Below, in pieces: positions 9,063 to 17,500 of a stretch of 64,000 bases of DNA. Positions within the stretch are counted from its first letter, which is position 1; the number at the start of each line of letters is the position of its first letter. The notes under the pieces are model-generated. The model made no database searches. It was not told the DNA's origin and saw only the letters and a program-made list of their open reading frames with translations. Where the stretch lies: NCBI GenBank assembly GCA_009841145.1, contig VXMJ01000081.1, positions 44,919-108,918 of the forward strand. Direction: 5' to 3'. Position numbers and translations under genes: made by a program. The stretch is from Caldilineaceae bacterium SB0661_bin_34 (GTDB taxonomy: Bacteria; Chloroflexota; Anaerolineae; Caldilineales; Caldilineaceae).

Positions 9063-9416
9063 ATGCCCAACCAGTTCAACGCGCCCGAGATCGGCGTGAC
9101 CGAAGTTGATATGCGGCGGCAGAGAGGCGACAGCTTCCTGCTGGTGGATGTGCGCGAAGCCGACGAACTGGAAGTGGCGGCCATCGCGGGGGCCGCCCAC
9201 GTGGCGCTGAGCGACTTGAGGGATCACGGCGAAGCTGCCATTCCGCAGGCAATGCAGGACAAGGACGTGGATTGCGTCCTGTTTTGCCACAAGGGAGTGC
9301 GCAGTGCCAGGGTCACCGCCTGGCTGATGGAGCGCGGTTATACCAACGTGCGTTCGATGGACGGCGGCATTGACGCCTGGTCCGTCCTGGTCGACGAGGA
9401 AGTGGACCGCTATTGA
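9063..9416 (+). CDS. Rhodanese-like sulfurtransferase, single domain
   Basis: The product has 117 residues from the ATG at 9063 (an in-frame ATG at 9030 would add 11). The rhodanese fold is clear: LLVDVREADELEVAAIAGAAHVALSDL, the active-site loop CHKGVRS with its catalytic Cys, and MDGGIDAW. Such proteins move sulfane sulfur between carriers. Being one gene away from an A-type Fe-S carrier fits a sulfur-handling role, but the acceptor is unknown. Confidence 0.85.
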   Translation: MPNQFNAPEIGVTEVDMRRQRGDSFLLVDVREADELEVAAIAGAAHVALSDLRDHGEAAIPQAMQDKDVDCVLFCHKGVRSARVTAWLMERGYTNVRSMDGGIDAWSVLVDEEVDRY

Positions 9417-9421
9417 TCAGG

Positions 9422-9499
9422 CTCGGCCGGCCGCACGCCGAGTATCGGACTGGATGCTTTGCGCCGTTGCCGCGGGGACTTCGCCTGCGGTCTCCGCAG
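9422..9499. terminator. Hairpins between convergent rhodanese and nfo genes
   Basis: Two inverted repeats lie in this gap. CTCGGC (9422-9427) pairs with GCCGAG (9437-9442), and CTGCGG (9485-9490) pairs with CCGCAG (9494-9499) over a 3-nt loop. Neither is followed by a T-run. They sit just after the rhodanese stop and before the 3' end of the convergent nfo gene, so a transcription-end role in both directions is plausible. Nothing else is recognisable in 9417-9641. Confidence 0.35.
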
Positions 9500-9641
9500 T
9501 TCAAGGTGCGGTTTGGGTTTTGCACCGCCGCGGTAGCCGCGTGGGCTGAGTGACCGACAACATCGCCCGCTTGCCTGCCGCGGGTCCGACGACTAACGGG
9601 GACGCTGCGGAATGGCTGCCGCTGGGCGGGTTGTTCCCCAG

Positions 9642-10562
9642 TCAGTCGGGTGCCTGTTCCTCCATCAGGCCCGGCGGGAGCTGCTCCGGATTGTCCAGCA
9701 GGGAACCGAGTGCCTGCATGTTCTTCAGGTCCGAGGTGCGTTCCACGGTTTTGGGCGTCTCCAGTAGCTTGGGAATGTGTGACCAGGTCGCATCGTTGAG
9801 AATGAACGCGAAGGCCGCTTCCCCAATCCGACCTTCGCCAATGTGTTCGTGCCGGTCCACGTGGCTGCCAAGATCGCCCTTGCTGTCGTTGAAGTGCCAG
9901 CAGTGCACCGCGTTCATGCCTACGGTGGCGTCAATCTCGGCCATGAGGCGGTCGTACCCGTCCCGGGTGCGAATTTCGTATCCCGCGGCAAACAGGTGGC
10001 AGGTGTCGAGGCAAATGCCGGTGTTGGCTGCGTCCCGCGTCAGCGCCAGCAGGTCGGCCAGTTCGGCGAGGTTGCGCCCGATGACTGTGCCCTGGCCCGC
10101 CATGACCTCGAACAGCAAACGTGTGGCACGCAGATGAGGACGGCTGGCATAGACTTCGTTGACGATGGCGGCAGCCCTGGCGATGCCGGCTTCCGCGCCG
10201 TCGCCCATGTGGGCGCCCGGATGCAGGACAACATCCGGGATGCCGAGGGCCGCGGCCCGTTCCAGTTCATCTGCCAGACCGGTCTTGCTCTTGGCTTGGA
10301 TGTCCAGTTTGGGTCCGGCCAGGTTGATCAGGTAGCTGGCATGGGAGACGGCCGGCAACGAGGCCGGACCCTGCCGGCGGTCCTGCCACTTTTGGATGTC
10401 GCCGGAATCCAACGGCTTGGATTTCCACTGGCGGTTGCTCTTGGTAAACACCTGGAGCGCGGTCATGTGGAGGTCGACGGCCCGGTCGATGGCCTTGTGC
10501 ATGCCGCCGGCGGCGGACACGTGGGCGCCCATGAGGGTCGGCGTGGTTGCGGAGTTGGGCAT
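9642..10562 (-). CDS. nfo: Endonuclease IV (AP endonuclease)
   Basis: From the ATG at 10562 the protein has 306 residues and the full Nfo TIM barrel: GAHVSAAGG, VHPGAH, LLFEVMAGQG (metal Glu), CLDTCHLFAAGY, HFNDSK and DRHEHIGEG. The conserved His, Glu and Asp residues bind three zinc ions. It cleaves 5' to abasic sites in base-excision repair, which suits the uracil-DNA glycosylase encoded 1.3 kb away. The frame runs on to 10724, but that part overlaps the divergent tsaB gene. An ATG at 10583 is an alternative start. Confidence 0.93.
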   Translation of the reverse strand: MPNSATTPTLMGAHVSAAGGMHKAIDRAVDLHMTALQVFTKSNRQWKSKPLDSGDIQKWQDRRQGPASLPAVSHASYLINLAGPKLDIQAKSKTGLADELERAAALGIPDVVLHPGAHMGDGAEAGIARAAAIVNEVYASRPHLRATRLLFEVMAGQGTVIGRNLAELADLLALTRDAANTGICLDTCHLFAAGYEIRTRDGYDRLMAEIDATVGMNAVHCWHFNDSKGDLGSHVDRHEHIGEGRIGEAAFAFILNDATWSHIPKLLETPKTVERTSDLKNMQALGSLLDNPEQLPPGLMEEQAPD

Positions 10563-10594
10563 GTCGGTTCCGATGGGTGGCATGGAGGCTGTGG

Positions 10595-11314
10595 ATGCTC
10601 GCACTGGCGATAGACACGGCCCTTGAACCCGCCGTAGTGGGGGTGGTGGATCTGGCTGCCGCAAAAACCCGCAGCGAACGCATATGGGAAGGCGGCCGAC
10701 GCCACACAAGGGAGTTGGCTCCAACCGTCAGGGAGGTGTTGTCCGAAGCGGACACGGACCTGGAGGCTCTCACCCTGATTGCCGTGGCCCGCGGTCCGGG
10801 CAGCTACACGGGGGTTCGCACGGGGGTCAGTGTAGCAAAGGGCATCACACTCGCCCTGGGTGGCAGCGTTCCCTTGTGCGGTGTGGCTACAACCTCAATT
10901 CTGTTGCACAAGGCATATGCAGCCGCATCCCTAAAACAAGGCCCGATGCGCCTGCTGGCCGCGTTGCCGGCCGGCCGGAGCCGCTGGATTTGGGGTTGGC
11001 TGAATCCCGACGAACCGTGGCGGGAACTCGGGACGTCCGATTTGGTGAACGGATCCCTGGACCAACTGGTACAGGCCGTCAGCCGCGGGCCGGCCATGGG
11101 CTGGCAGTCTTGGCTGTGTGCCGACCGGGACGCGGACCTTGAACTCGGGTTGGCCGGATTGCCCGGTCTGTGCTGGCCCGGCCGCAAGGAGTGCTTGCGT
11201 ACATCTTTGACCTTGGCCCGCCTGGCCCGGGACCGGTTGGCAGCCAACGAACGGTCCGATCCCGAATCCGTCGTCCCCATCTATATTCCGTCGGCAGAGG
11301 CGGTGGGAGCGTGA
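10595..11314 (+). CDS. tsaB: tRNA N6-threonylcarbamoyladenosine biosynthesis protein TsaB
   Basis: A 239-residue protein from the ATG at 10595, with GGAGG at 10584-10588 as ribosome-binding site. It begins MLALAIDTA and carries the [19 protein letters not shown] motif typical of TsaB, the non-catalytic ASKHA-fold partner of TsaD. TsaB-TsaD-TsaE make t6A at position 37 of ANN-decoding tRNAs. The rimI gene follows after 7 bp, a pairing common in bacteria. Neither tsaD nor tsaE is in the window. Confidence 0.9.
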   Translation: MLALAIDTALEPAVVGVVDLAAAKTRSERIWEGGRRHTRELAPTVREVLSEADTDLEALTLIAVARGPGSYTGVRTGVSVAKGITLALGGSVPLCGVATTSILLHKAYAAASLKQGPMRLLAALPAGRSRWIWGWLNPDEPWRELGTSDLVNGSLDQLVQAVSRGPAMGWQSWLCADRDADLELGLAGLPGLCWPGRKECLRTSLTLARLARDRLAANERSDPESVVPIYIPSAEAVGA

Positions 11315-11321
11315 GTCCTGT

Positions 11322-11909
11322 ATGGCCGCGTTGACCTCGCGTGCACCGGGTTTCTGCGCACTGGAAGTCGAGGACTGGCAGGATGTGGAGGAATTGGAGA
11401 GCACCTGCTTCCGACCACCCCTGAGCCGGGACCAAATCAAGTCCATGCTCAAGCCTGCCTCCATGTACGTCTGGTACGGGCTGCGCACGGGGCCGGAAGG
11501 ATGGGGATCCCTGCCGCACGGCAAGGTGGCAGCGTATGTTTGCTCCGTCATGCCGGCCGACGTGGCACAGATTGTGCGGTTCGGCTGCCTGCCGACCGTG
11601 CGGAGGCGGGGGCTGGGCAGTCTTCTGATGCTCAACTTTCTGCAGGTGGCAACCATCAACTTGATGAGAGTGGTCCAACTGGAGGTGAAGCCGAGCAATC
11701 GGCAGGCCGTACACATGTATGAGAACCTGGGGTTCGAACGGATAGGGTGCCGACCGCGCTACTATGAGAACGGCGAGGCAGCCCTGCTGTACAACCTCCT
11801 TGACTTGCAGACTCCTGTCGTACAGGCAAGGCTGGCTGTGTGCCTTGACCGGACTCGGGCGCGGTTTGTCAATTCGATGAGTGCAGGCGGGAAGAATTAT
11901 GGTCGATAG
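11322..11909 (+). CDS. rimI: GNAT N-acetyltransferase, RimI-like
   Basis: The 195-residue protein has a GNAT core: the acetyl-CoA loop [10 protein letters not shown], then [39 protein letters not shown], which is the RimI/Naa-type C-terminal signature. RimI acetylates the N-terminal alanine of ribosomal protein S18, and many homologues act more broadly. It has about 40 extra residues at the C-terminus compared with typical RimI. Its end overlaps the start of the UDG gene by 11 bp. Confidence 0.85.
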   Translation: MAALTSRAPGFCALEVEDWQDVEELESTCFRPPLSRDQIKSMLKPASMYVWYGLRTGPEGWGSLPHGKVAAYVCSVMPADVAQIVRFGCLPTVRRRGLGSLLMLNFLQVATINLMRVVQLEVKPSNRQAVHMYENLGFERIGCRPRYYENGEAALLYNLLDLQTPVVQARLAVCLDRTRARFVNSMSAGGKNYGR

Positions 11910-12525
11910 CAATCCAACCGAAACCCTGCAGGAGCTCGCGGCCGGCATCCGGGTCTGCGAAGCCTGCCAACTGTGTGCCGGACGGCTACAGGCGGTGCCG
12001 GGAGAGGGCAATCCCCGGGCATCAATCATGTTCGTCGGCGAAGGCCCTGGTGCCGTCGAGGACGAACAGGGCCGGCCGTTTGTTGGCCGGAGTGGCCAGC
12101 TCCTGACCGAAATGCTGACCGAAGCTGGGATACCCAGATCCGACGTGTTCATCACCAATGTGGTCAAGTGCCGCCCGCCGGGGAACAGGGATCCGCTGCC
12201 CGAGGAGATCCAGGCCTGCCGCCAGTGGCTGGATCGCCAGATCGAGGCCATCAACCCAAGTCTGATCGTGACCCTCGGCCGCATCAGCATGAGTCGCTGG
12301 TTCCCGGGCGGCCGCATCACGCGCATCCAAGGACAGGTAAGGAACATTGGCGGGGGCCGGCGGGCCATGCCCCTGTTTCACCCGGCGGCCGTTCTGCGCA
12401 ACTGGCGCCTGCGTTCCGAATACGCCGACCTGTTCACCCGGTTGGCCCGGTTGGCGAACGAACCGCGCCCGGACCCGGCGCCCGCCGAAGACGACTTGTC
12501 GCAGGGAACATTGTTCGATCTCTGA
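11899..12525 (+). CDS. Uracil-DNA glycosylase, family 4 (Fe-S type)
   Basis: From the ATG at 11899 there are 208 residues. Motifs are those of family 4 UDG: CEACQLC near the N-terminus and CRPP later supply Cys for a [4Fe-4S] cluster, motif 1 reads [20 protein letters not shown], and motif 2 is HPAAVLRN. The enzyme removes uracil from DNA, leaving an abasic site for endonuclease IV, encoded upstream. The frame allows a start at 11881, but GGGAAGA before 11899 and homologue length favour the latter. The last 30 residues are Pro/Asp rich and probably disordered. Confidence 0.9.
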   Translation: MVDSNPTETLQELAAGIRVCEACQLCAGRLQAVPGEGNPRASIMFVGEGPGAVEDEQGRPFVGRSGQLLTEMLTEAGIPRSDVFITNVVKCRPPGNRDPLPEEIQACRQWLDRQIEAINPSLIVTLGRISMSRWFPGGRITRIQGQVRNIGGGRRAMPLFHPAAVLRNWRLRSEYADLFTRLARLANEPRPDPAPAEDDLSQGTLFDL

Positions 12526-12612
12526 GGCCAGTCGCGGCGAGCGCGCCGCCCTCTCCCGATGTCGCCCGCACAAACCAACGCAGTCAACACAATAAACAAG
12601 ACAAGACAAACC

Positions 12613-14403
12613 ATGGAACTCAACGACAAGGCCCCCGCGGACGCGGGGGACACCATCCGGGACAGCGCGCGCAACATTCTGCGCGTGACGCCGCTAGGCG
12701 GGCTGGGCGACATCGGCAAGAACATGATGGTCGTCGAGTATGACGAGGATATGGTCCTGATCGATGCCGGCAGCATGTTTCCCGTCGAGGAAACACCGGG
12801 CATCCGGCTGATGATTCCGGACCTGGCCTACGTCCTGGACAATCGCGAGCGGCTGCGTGCCGTTCTGCTCACTCACGGGCACGAGGATCACATCGGGGCC
12901 CTGCCCTTTCTGCTGGAGTTCGGCATCGAGGTGCCGATTTACGGATCGGATCTGACCATCGGCATTGTCGAGAGCAAGCTGACGGACCGCGACTACCAGT
13001 TGTTTGAGTCGGTCCGCCAGCTCCGGACTGTGGACACCGAAACCGTTCTGCAGTTGGGAGCCTTCGAGGCCGAGTTCTTCCAGGTCAACCACAGCTTTCC
13101 CAGCAGCCTGGGCATCTCGTTGAACACGCCGCTGGGACGCGTGATCCATACGGGCGACTTCAAGTTCGACGAGAATCCGATTCTGGGCCGACCGATCGAC
13201 GTGAACCGGCTGGAGACATGGGGGCGGGAAGGGGTTCTCCTCCTGATGGCGGACAGCACCAATGCCGAAGAGGATCTGGCCACGAGCAGCGAAATCGCCA
13301 TTGAGGACAAGCTGCAGGAACTGTTTGAAGAGGCTGCCGGCCGCATATTCTTCTCCACGTTTGCCAGCAATACCGCCCGCGTGCAGCAGGTTCTGAACCT
13401 GGCCGAACGCAACGGGCGGCAGGTGGGGCTGGTGGGCAGTTCGATGTACCGGTACACGGAGAACGCCGTCAAACTGCGCTACGTGGATTTGGACTGGAAC
13501 AATCTTCTCAGCGACCAGGACATCGACAAGGGGGCGCCGGACAAGATTTGTGTTCTCATCACGGGTTCCCAGGGGGAAGAGCTGAGTGCGCTCAACCGAC
13601 TCAGCCTCGACAATCATCGGTTCCACCAGGTGCGCAGCGACGACACCGTAATCATCAGCGCCACCCCGATCCCGGGCAACGAGAAGAACTACTACAACAT
13701 GGTCAATCGGCTGTTCCGTCGGGGTGCGAATGTCATTTACGCGGATCTGGCCGACATCCACGTGTCGGGCCACGGCAGCCTGCGGGAGAACGCCCGCATG
13801 CTGGACCTTCTGTCGCCGCGTTTCTTCCTGCCCGTCCATGGCGAGTACCGTCATCTGGAGTTGAACCGCCGGGCCGCCGTGGAACATGGCATGCCCGAGC
13901 AGGATGTGCTGATCCTGGAGGATGGCGGCTGTCTGGAGTTCGGTCATTGGAACCGCGATTTCGAACCCGGGGATGGAGATGCCCTGTTGAGCCGGTGTCT
14001 GGTGCGGGAGGGCGAGCCTGTTTCGGCGGAACGCATCGTGGTGGACGGCTCCGTGGTCAGCGACGACCACGGCATTCTTAACGAAAGGCGGCTGCTGCGG
14101 GACGGCGGGATGCTGGTGTGTGTCGTCAACTACAGTGCCCGCGCCTGGGAGATGCGGGGCGCACCGGTGCTGGTAAGCCGCGGGGCGCTGTACCGCGAGG
14201 AGCAGCGGGACTTCCACGATCTGGCCCGGCAGGCCGTGGCCAAGCGCTTCGCAGCCATGGCCGGCAACCCCGGGACCAAGGCCTCGGACATCGAACGGGA
14301 TCTGGTCCGCGTATTGCGGCGGATTTGCCGGGACGAGCTGGGTCGCAATCCCTTTGTGGTGGTCAAGCTGGCTGCCGACAACGACGTTTCGGACCCCATT
14401 TAA
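12613..14403 (+). CDS. rnj: Ribonuclease J
   Basis: From the ATG at 12613 the protein has 596 residues. It has a metallo-beta-lactamase core with HGHEDH at 88-93 and HTGDFKFD, then a beta-CASP domain with SGHGSLRENARML and the HGEYRHL motif, then the C-terminal domain of the family. RNase J is a 5'-to-3' exonuclease and endonuclease central to mRNA decay and rRNA maturation in bacteria lacking RNase E. Its N-terminal extension of about 20 residues is acidic. An A/C-rich leader (12580-12612) precedes it. Confidence 0.93.
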   Translation: MELNDKAPADAGDTIRDSARNILRVTPLGGLGDIGKNMMVVEYDEDMVLIDAGSMFPVEETPGIRLMIPDLAYVLDNRERLRAVLLTHGHEDHIGALPFLLEFGIEVPIYGSDLTIGIVESKLTDRDYQLFESVRQLRTVDTETVLQLGAFEAEFFQVNHSFPSSLGISLNTPLGRVIHTGDFKFDENPILGRPIDVNRLETWGREGVLLLMADSTNAEEDLATSSEIAIEDKLQELFEEAAGRIFFSTFASNTARVQQVLNLAERNGRQVGLVGSSMYRYTENAVKLRYVDLDWNNLLSDQDIDKGAPDKICVLITGSQGEELSALNRLSLDNHRFHQVRSDDTVIISATPIPGNEKNYYNMVNRLFRRGANVIYADLADIHVSGHGSLRENARMLDLLSPRFFLPVHGEYRHLELNRRAAVEHGMPEQDVLILEDGGCLEFGHWNRDFEPGDGDALLSRCLVREGEPVSAERIVVDGSVVSDDHGILNERRLLRDGGMLVCVVNYSARAWEMRGAPVLVSRGALYREEQRDFHDLARQAVAKRFAAMAGNPGTKASDIERDLVRVLRRICRDELGRNPFVVVKLAADNDVSDPI

Positions 14404-14473
14404 TCTGATAGAGTTGAGTTGGAACGTCCGGCGGCCCGCCCGGGGGCCGACCGAGGCACGCCTGTGCATTAGG

Positions 14474-14485
14474 GACAGGCCTGTC
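14474..14485. promoter_or_regulatory. 12-bp perfect palindrome upstream of ftsK
   Basis: GACAGGCCTGTC is a perfect inverted repeat 41 bp before the ftsK start, in a 122-bp gap. The same gap holds a short GC hairpin, CGGCCC with GGGCCG, shortly after the RNase J stop, which could end transcription. The palindrome could bind a dimeric regulator, but it is short and only one copy was noticed. Confidence 0.25.
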
Positions 14486-14525
14486 TACCCAGTCCGTTTG
14501 TCTTTGGTGTCAGGATTGGAGCCGA

Positions 14526-17342
14526 TTGCCGGTGGCTCAACGAACCCCGACCAAGAGGAAATCCGCGGCGAGTCCGTGGCAGGCCTTGTTGGCCTCGCTG
14601 TATTCGCCGCGCCTGGCCGGAACCGTGCTGGTTATGGTTGCCGTGTTGACGCAACTCAGCTTCATGTCTCTGACCCGCGGCAGGCTGACCGACATGTGGA
14701 TCGGCAGCCTGCAATCGCTGGTGGGTGTGGCGGCTTGGGGCTTGCCGGCCGTGATCGGGTTTCTCGGGTTCTGGATTATCGTGCGGGCCATGGAGTACCA
14801 GCCGATGCCGCCCTGGCACAAGCCGGCCGGCGTCGTCCTGTTGTATCTCTGCCTGGTGGTGGGCCTAACCTTGATGCCGGACCAGTTGGTGGGGGATCTG
14901 GCCCAGGCACTGTCGCCGTCCCTGCCATCTGCCGGCGGGTGGATCGGCTACCGGTCGGGAACGCACTTGGAGGAGGCCCTGGGGCTGGCTGGTGCGTGGA
15001 CCGTGCTGGTGGGCTTGGTCCTCGCGGGCGGCTGGATGTTGGTCCCGGAGTGGTTGGAGAGGCAGTGGTGGCGGGCTGTCTCGCGGACGCGCGCGTGGTG
15101 GGAACAGCTGGGCCGCGTCGACCGCCGCGAACGGGAACACGCTCCTTGGCCTGAAACCCGCCTGTATCGCGTGTGGCAGCGGGTGAGTCGGCACCGTATT
15201 GACCTTGGGCCGCTGCGGAGGGTGTACGGTCGGGTTTGGTTTGCCTACGTACATTGGCTGGAACGCATGCGGACTCCCCGTACTGCACCGCTGGAACATG
15301 GGTCGCCCACGGTGGAAACCGTGGCGGTTCCGGCCCGGCCTCCCGCGGTGCGCGAAGGTGCGGCAATGCCGTCCGCCGAAAGGTCCGGGTTGCCGGAGGG
15401 TGGGGTCGAGCAGGCCTGGTCCCTGCCCGACATCAACCAGCTTCTCTACTCGCGGGAGCGGATTGAGGAGGACGACGACCGCGTGCGCAAGATGGGAACC
15501 CTCATCCAGGACACGCTGGAACTGTTCGGAGTACCCGCGAGCTTTGAAGGTGCCTACACGGGGTCGGCCGTCACACAGTATCTGATCAAGCCCGGATTTA
15601 TCGAACGGAGCGACACGCGCGGCTACGTCAGGCGCACGAAGGTCAAGGTCAGCAAAATCACCAGTCTGCGCGACGACCTGGCCTTGGCGGCCGCGGCGGC
15701 TTCGGTGCGCATAGAGGCGCCCATTCCGGGCACGAGCTATGTCGGAATCGAAATTCCGAACGCCGTCATCAACTCGGTGAATCTGAGGGACCTGGTTGTC
15801 AGCGACGCCTTTCTTTCGATGAATGCCAGTCTGCCGCTGGCCTTGGGCGAGGATGTCAAGGGGCAGCCGATTGTGGCGGATCTGGCCCGGATGCCCCATC
15901 TGCTGATTGCCGGCGCCACCGGTACCGGCAAGTCTGTCTGCATCAATGCCATCATCACGACCCTGTTGCTGTCCCACACCCCGGAGACCCTCCGGTTTCT
16001 CATGGTCGATCCCAAGATGGTCGAACTGAGCGCCTACAACCGCATCCCCCACATGCTCAAGCCGGTGGTGACGGACGTGGAACAGGCCGAGGCCGTGCTG
16101 GAATGGTGCGTGGCCGAGATGACCGCGCGCTACCAACTGCTCAACGTCGAGCGGGTCCGCGACATTCACCGCTACAACCAGCGGCGGATTGAGGAGGGTG
16201 AACCGCCGATGCCCTTCATCGTCGCCATCATCGACGAAATGGCGGACTTGATGATGTCGGCGCCGCAGCAGGTGGAGCAGGCGGTCTGCCGCCTGGCCCA
16301 GATGGCGAGGGCCGTGGGCATTCATCTGATTATTGCGACGCAGCGGCCGTCGGTGGACGTCATCACCGGGCTGATCAAGGCCAACTTCCCGGCGCGCATT
16401 GCGTTTGCCGTGTCGAGCCAAATCGACAGCCGGGTAATCATCGACGAAGCCGGAGCCGAACGGCTTCTGGGCAACGGGGACATGCTGTTTGTGGCTCCGG
16501 ACGCACAACGGGTTGGACGGGTGCAGGGCACCTGGGTGAGCGACCCCGAGATTGCCGGCGTTATCGACCATTGGGAGGCGGAAGCGAACCTGTGGGAGCC
16601 TGGGGCGTTCCCGGCGACCTCCGGGACGGAATCCGGTTGGACCGTGGAGAACCACGAGGAGTTGGTTTCCACTCCCGTCGACCTCTCCCCGCTGGACCGT
16701 GCTCCGCTGCCGCCTGCCGGCAAACCTGAGCCCGAACCCGATCCGGGCCAGGAGATTGGGCCCCAACGGCGACCAGGGAGGGAACCTGAATCGGCCGCGG
16801 TTGAACGATTGCGGCAAATCGTATCGACCGGGCAGGATTCCCCGGGCCATGGAGCGACCGGACAGGCCGCGGCCGCCGAATCTTCAGGACCAGGCCTGTC
16901 CGAGGATGCCTCCGGTATGAAAGGTGGTGCATCCGGGAAGGTCGGATCGGACCGTCCGAACCGGGAGTCGTCGCCTGGCGAGACGGTCCCACAGGAACCT
17001 CCGGCGAGACGGTCCGAATCTGTGCCATCGACAGTATCCAGCCGGCAAGGCTCGGACCGCGCCGGTGAACAATCGGACGTCGGCGCGACGGACAGTGACC
17101 GGGACGAGCCGGATTCTGCGCCGGTACCGCCTGCACCCGAGTCGAAGGAAGGCTTGTACCTGAGGGCCCTGGACGAGGCCAAGGGGCTGAAGGTTCTTTC
17201 CGCCAATGTCCTGCAGCGTCGGCTGCAACTGGGTCGCAATGGAGTGTTTGAGATTTTGCAGCGGATGCTGGACGAGGGCGCGATCGACGAAGACGACCTT
17301 GACAGCCGGACGTTCGTGGAGTTGGTGCGCAGACAGGCGTAG
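14526..17342 (+). CDS. ftsK: DNA translocase FtsK/SpoIIIE
   Basis: This 938-residue protein starts at TTG 14526, or GTG 14532, after an AGGATTGGAG site. Four or more TM helices occupy about residues 30-180. A linker leads to the motor with Walker A GATGTGKS (about 463-470), VDPKMVELSAYN, Walker B IVAIIDEMADLMM, the ATQRPSVDVITG sensor and the DMLF loop. A Pro/Glu/Ser-rich disordered stretch of about 170 residues follows, then a winged-helix gamma domain (VLQRRLQLG...) that reads KOPS-like sites. FtsK pumps DNA at the septum to resolve chromosomes. The long insert before gamma is unusual. Confidence 0.93.
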   Translation: MPVAQRTPTKRKSAASPWQALLASLYSPRLAGTVLVMVAVLTQLSFMSLTRGRLTDMWIGSLQSLVGVAAWGLPAVIGFLGFWIIVRAMEYQPMPPWHKPAGVVLLYLCLVVGLTLMPDQLVGDLAQALSPSLPSAGGWIGYRSGTHLEEALGLAGAWTVLVGLVLAGGWMLVPEWLERQWWRAVSRTRAWWEQLGRVDRREREHAPWPETRLYRVWQRVSRHRIDLGPLRRVYGRVWFAYVHWLERMRTPRTAPLEHGSPTVETVAVPARPPAVREGAAMPSAERSGLPEGGVEQAWSLPDINQLLYSRERIEEDDDRVRKMGTLIQDTLELFGVPASFEGAYTGSAVTQYLIKPGFIERSDTRGYVRRTKVKVSKITSLRDDLALAAAAASVRIEAPIPGTSYVGIEIPNAVINSVNLRDLVVSDAFLSMNASLPLALGEDVKGQPIVADLARMPHLLIAGATGTGKSVCINAIITTLLLSHTPETLRFLMVDPKMVELSAYNRIPHMLKPVVTDVEQAEAVLEWCVAEMTARYQLLNVERVRDIHRYNQRRIEEGEPPMPFIVAIIDEMADLMMSAPQQVEQAVCRLAQMARAVGIHLIIATQRPSVDVITGLIKANFPARIAFAVSSQIDSRVIIDEAGAERLLGNGDMLFVAPDAQRVGRVQGTWVSDPEIAGVIDHWEAEANLWEPGAFPATSGTESGWTVENHEELVSTPVDLSPLDRAPLPPAGKPEPEPDPGQEIGPQRRPGREPESAAVERLRQIVSTGQDSPGHGATGQAAAAESSGPGLSEDASGMKGGASGKVGSDRPNRESSPGETVPQEPPARRSESVPSTVSSRQGSDRAGEQSDVGATDSDRDEPDSAPVPPAPESKEGLYLRALDEAKGLKVLSANVLQRRLQLGRNGVFEILQRMLDEGAIDEDDLDSRTFVELVRRQA

Positions 17343-17500
17343 CGGACATTCAGGTCCGTGGCATGCAGTGACGCGGGAGCGGGCGTGGATACCGCTGCTC
17401 CGAACCAAGATCCAAACCGGGCGACAAATCCCCTGTCCTAAAACCATGGGCAAACTCAGTGGGTCGCATTTTCGGGGGCAAGACGTGAGGGGAAGTGGCC

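Noticed and set aside
9417..9641. Possible tRNA because of a GTTCAAG motif near 9500
   Set aside because: No acceptor, D or anticodon stem can be built around it; only unrelated GC hairpins are present.
12694..14469. A 591-codon minus-strand open frame across RNase J
   Set aside because: It mirrors the RNase J codons in a GC-rich gene; composition (Gln/His/Val-rich) and lack of motifs mark it as a shadow.
14865..16850. A 661-codon minus-strand open frame across ftsK
   Set aside because: Arg/His/Pro/Gly-rich shadow of the translocase gene; no domain or start context.
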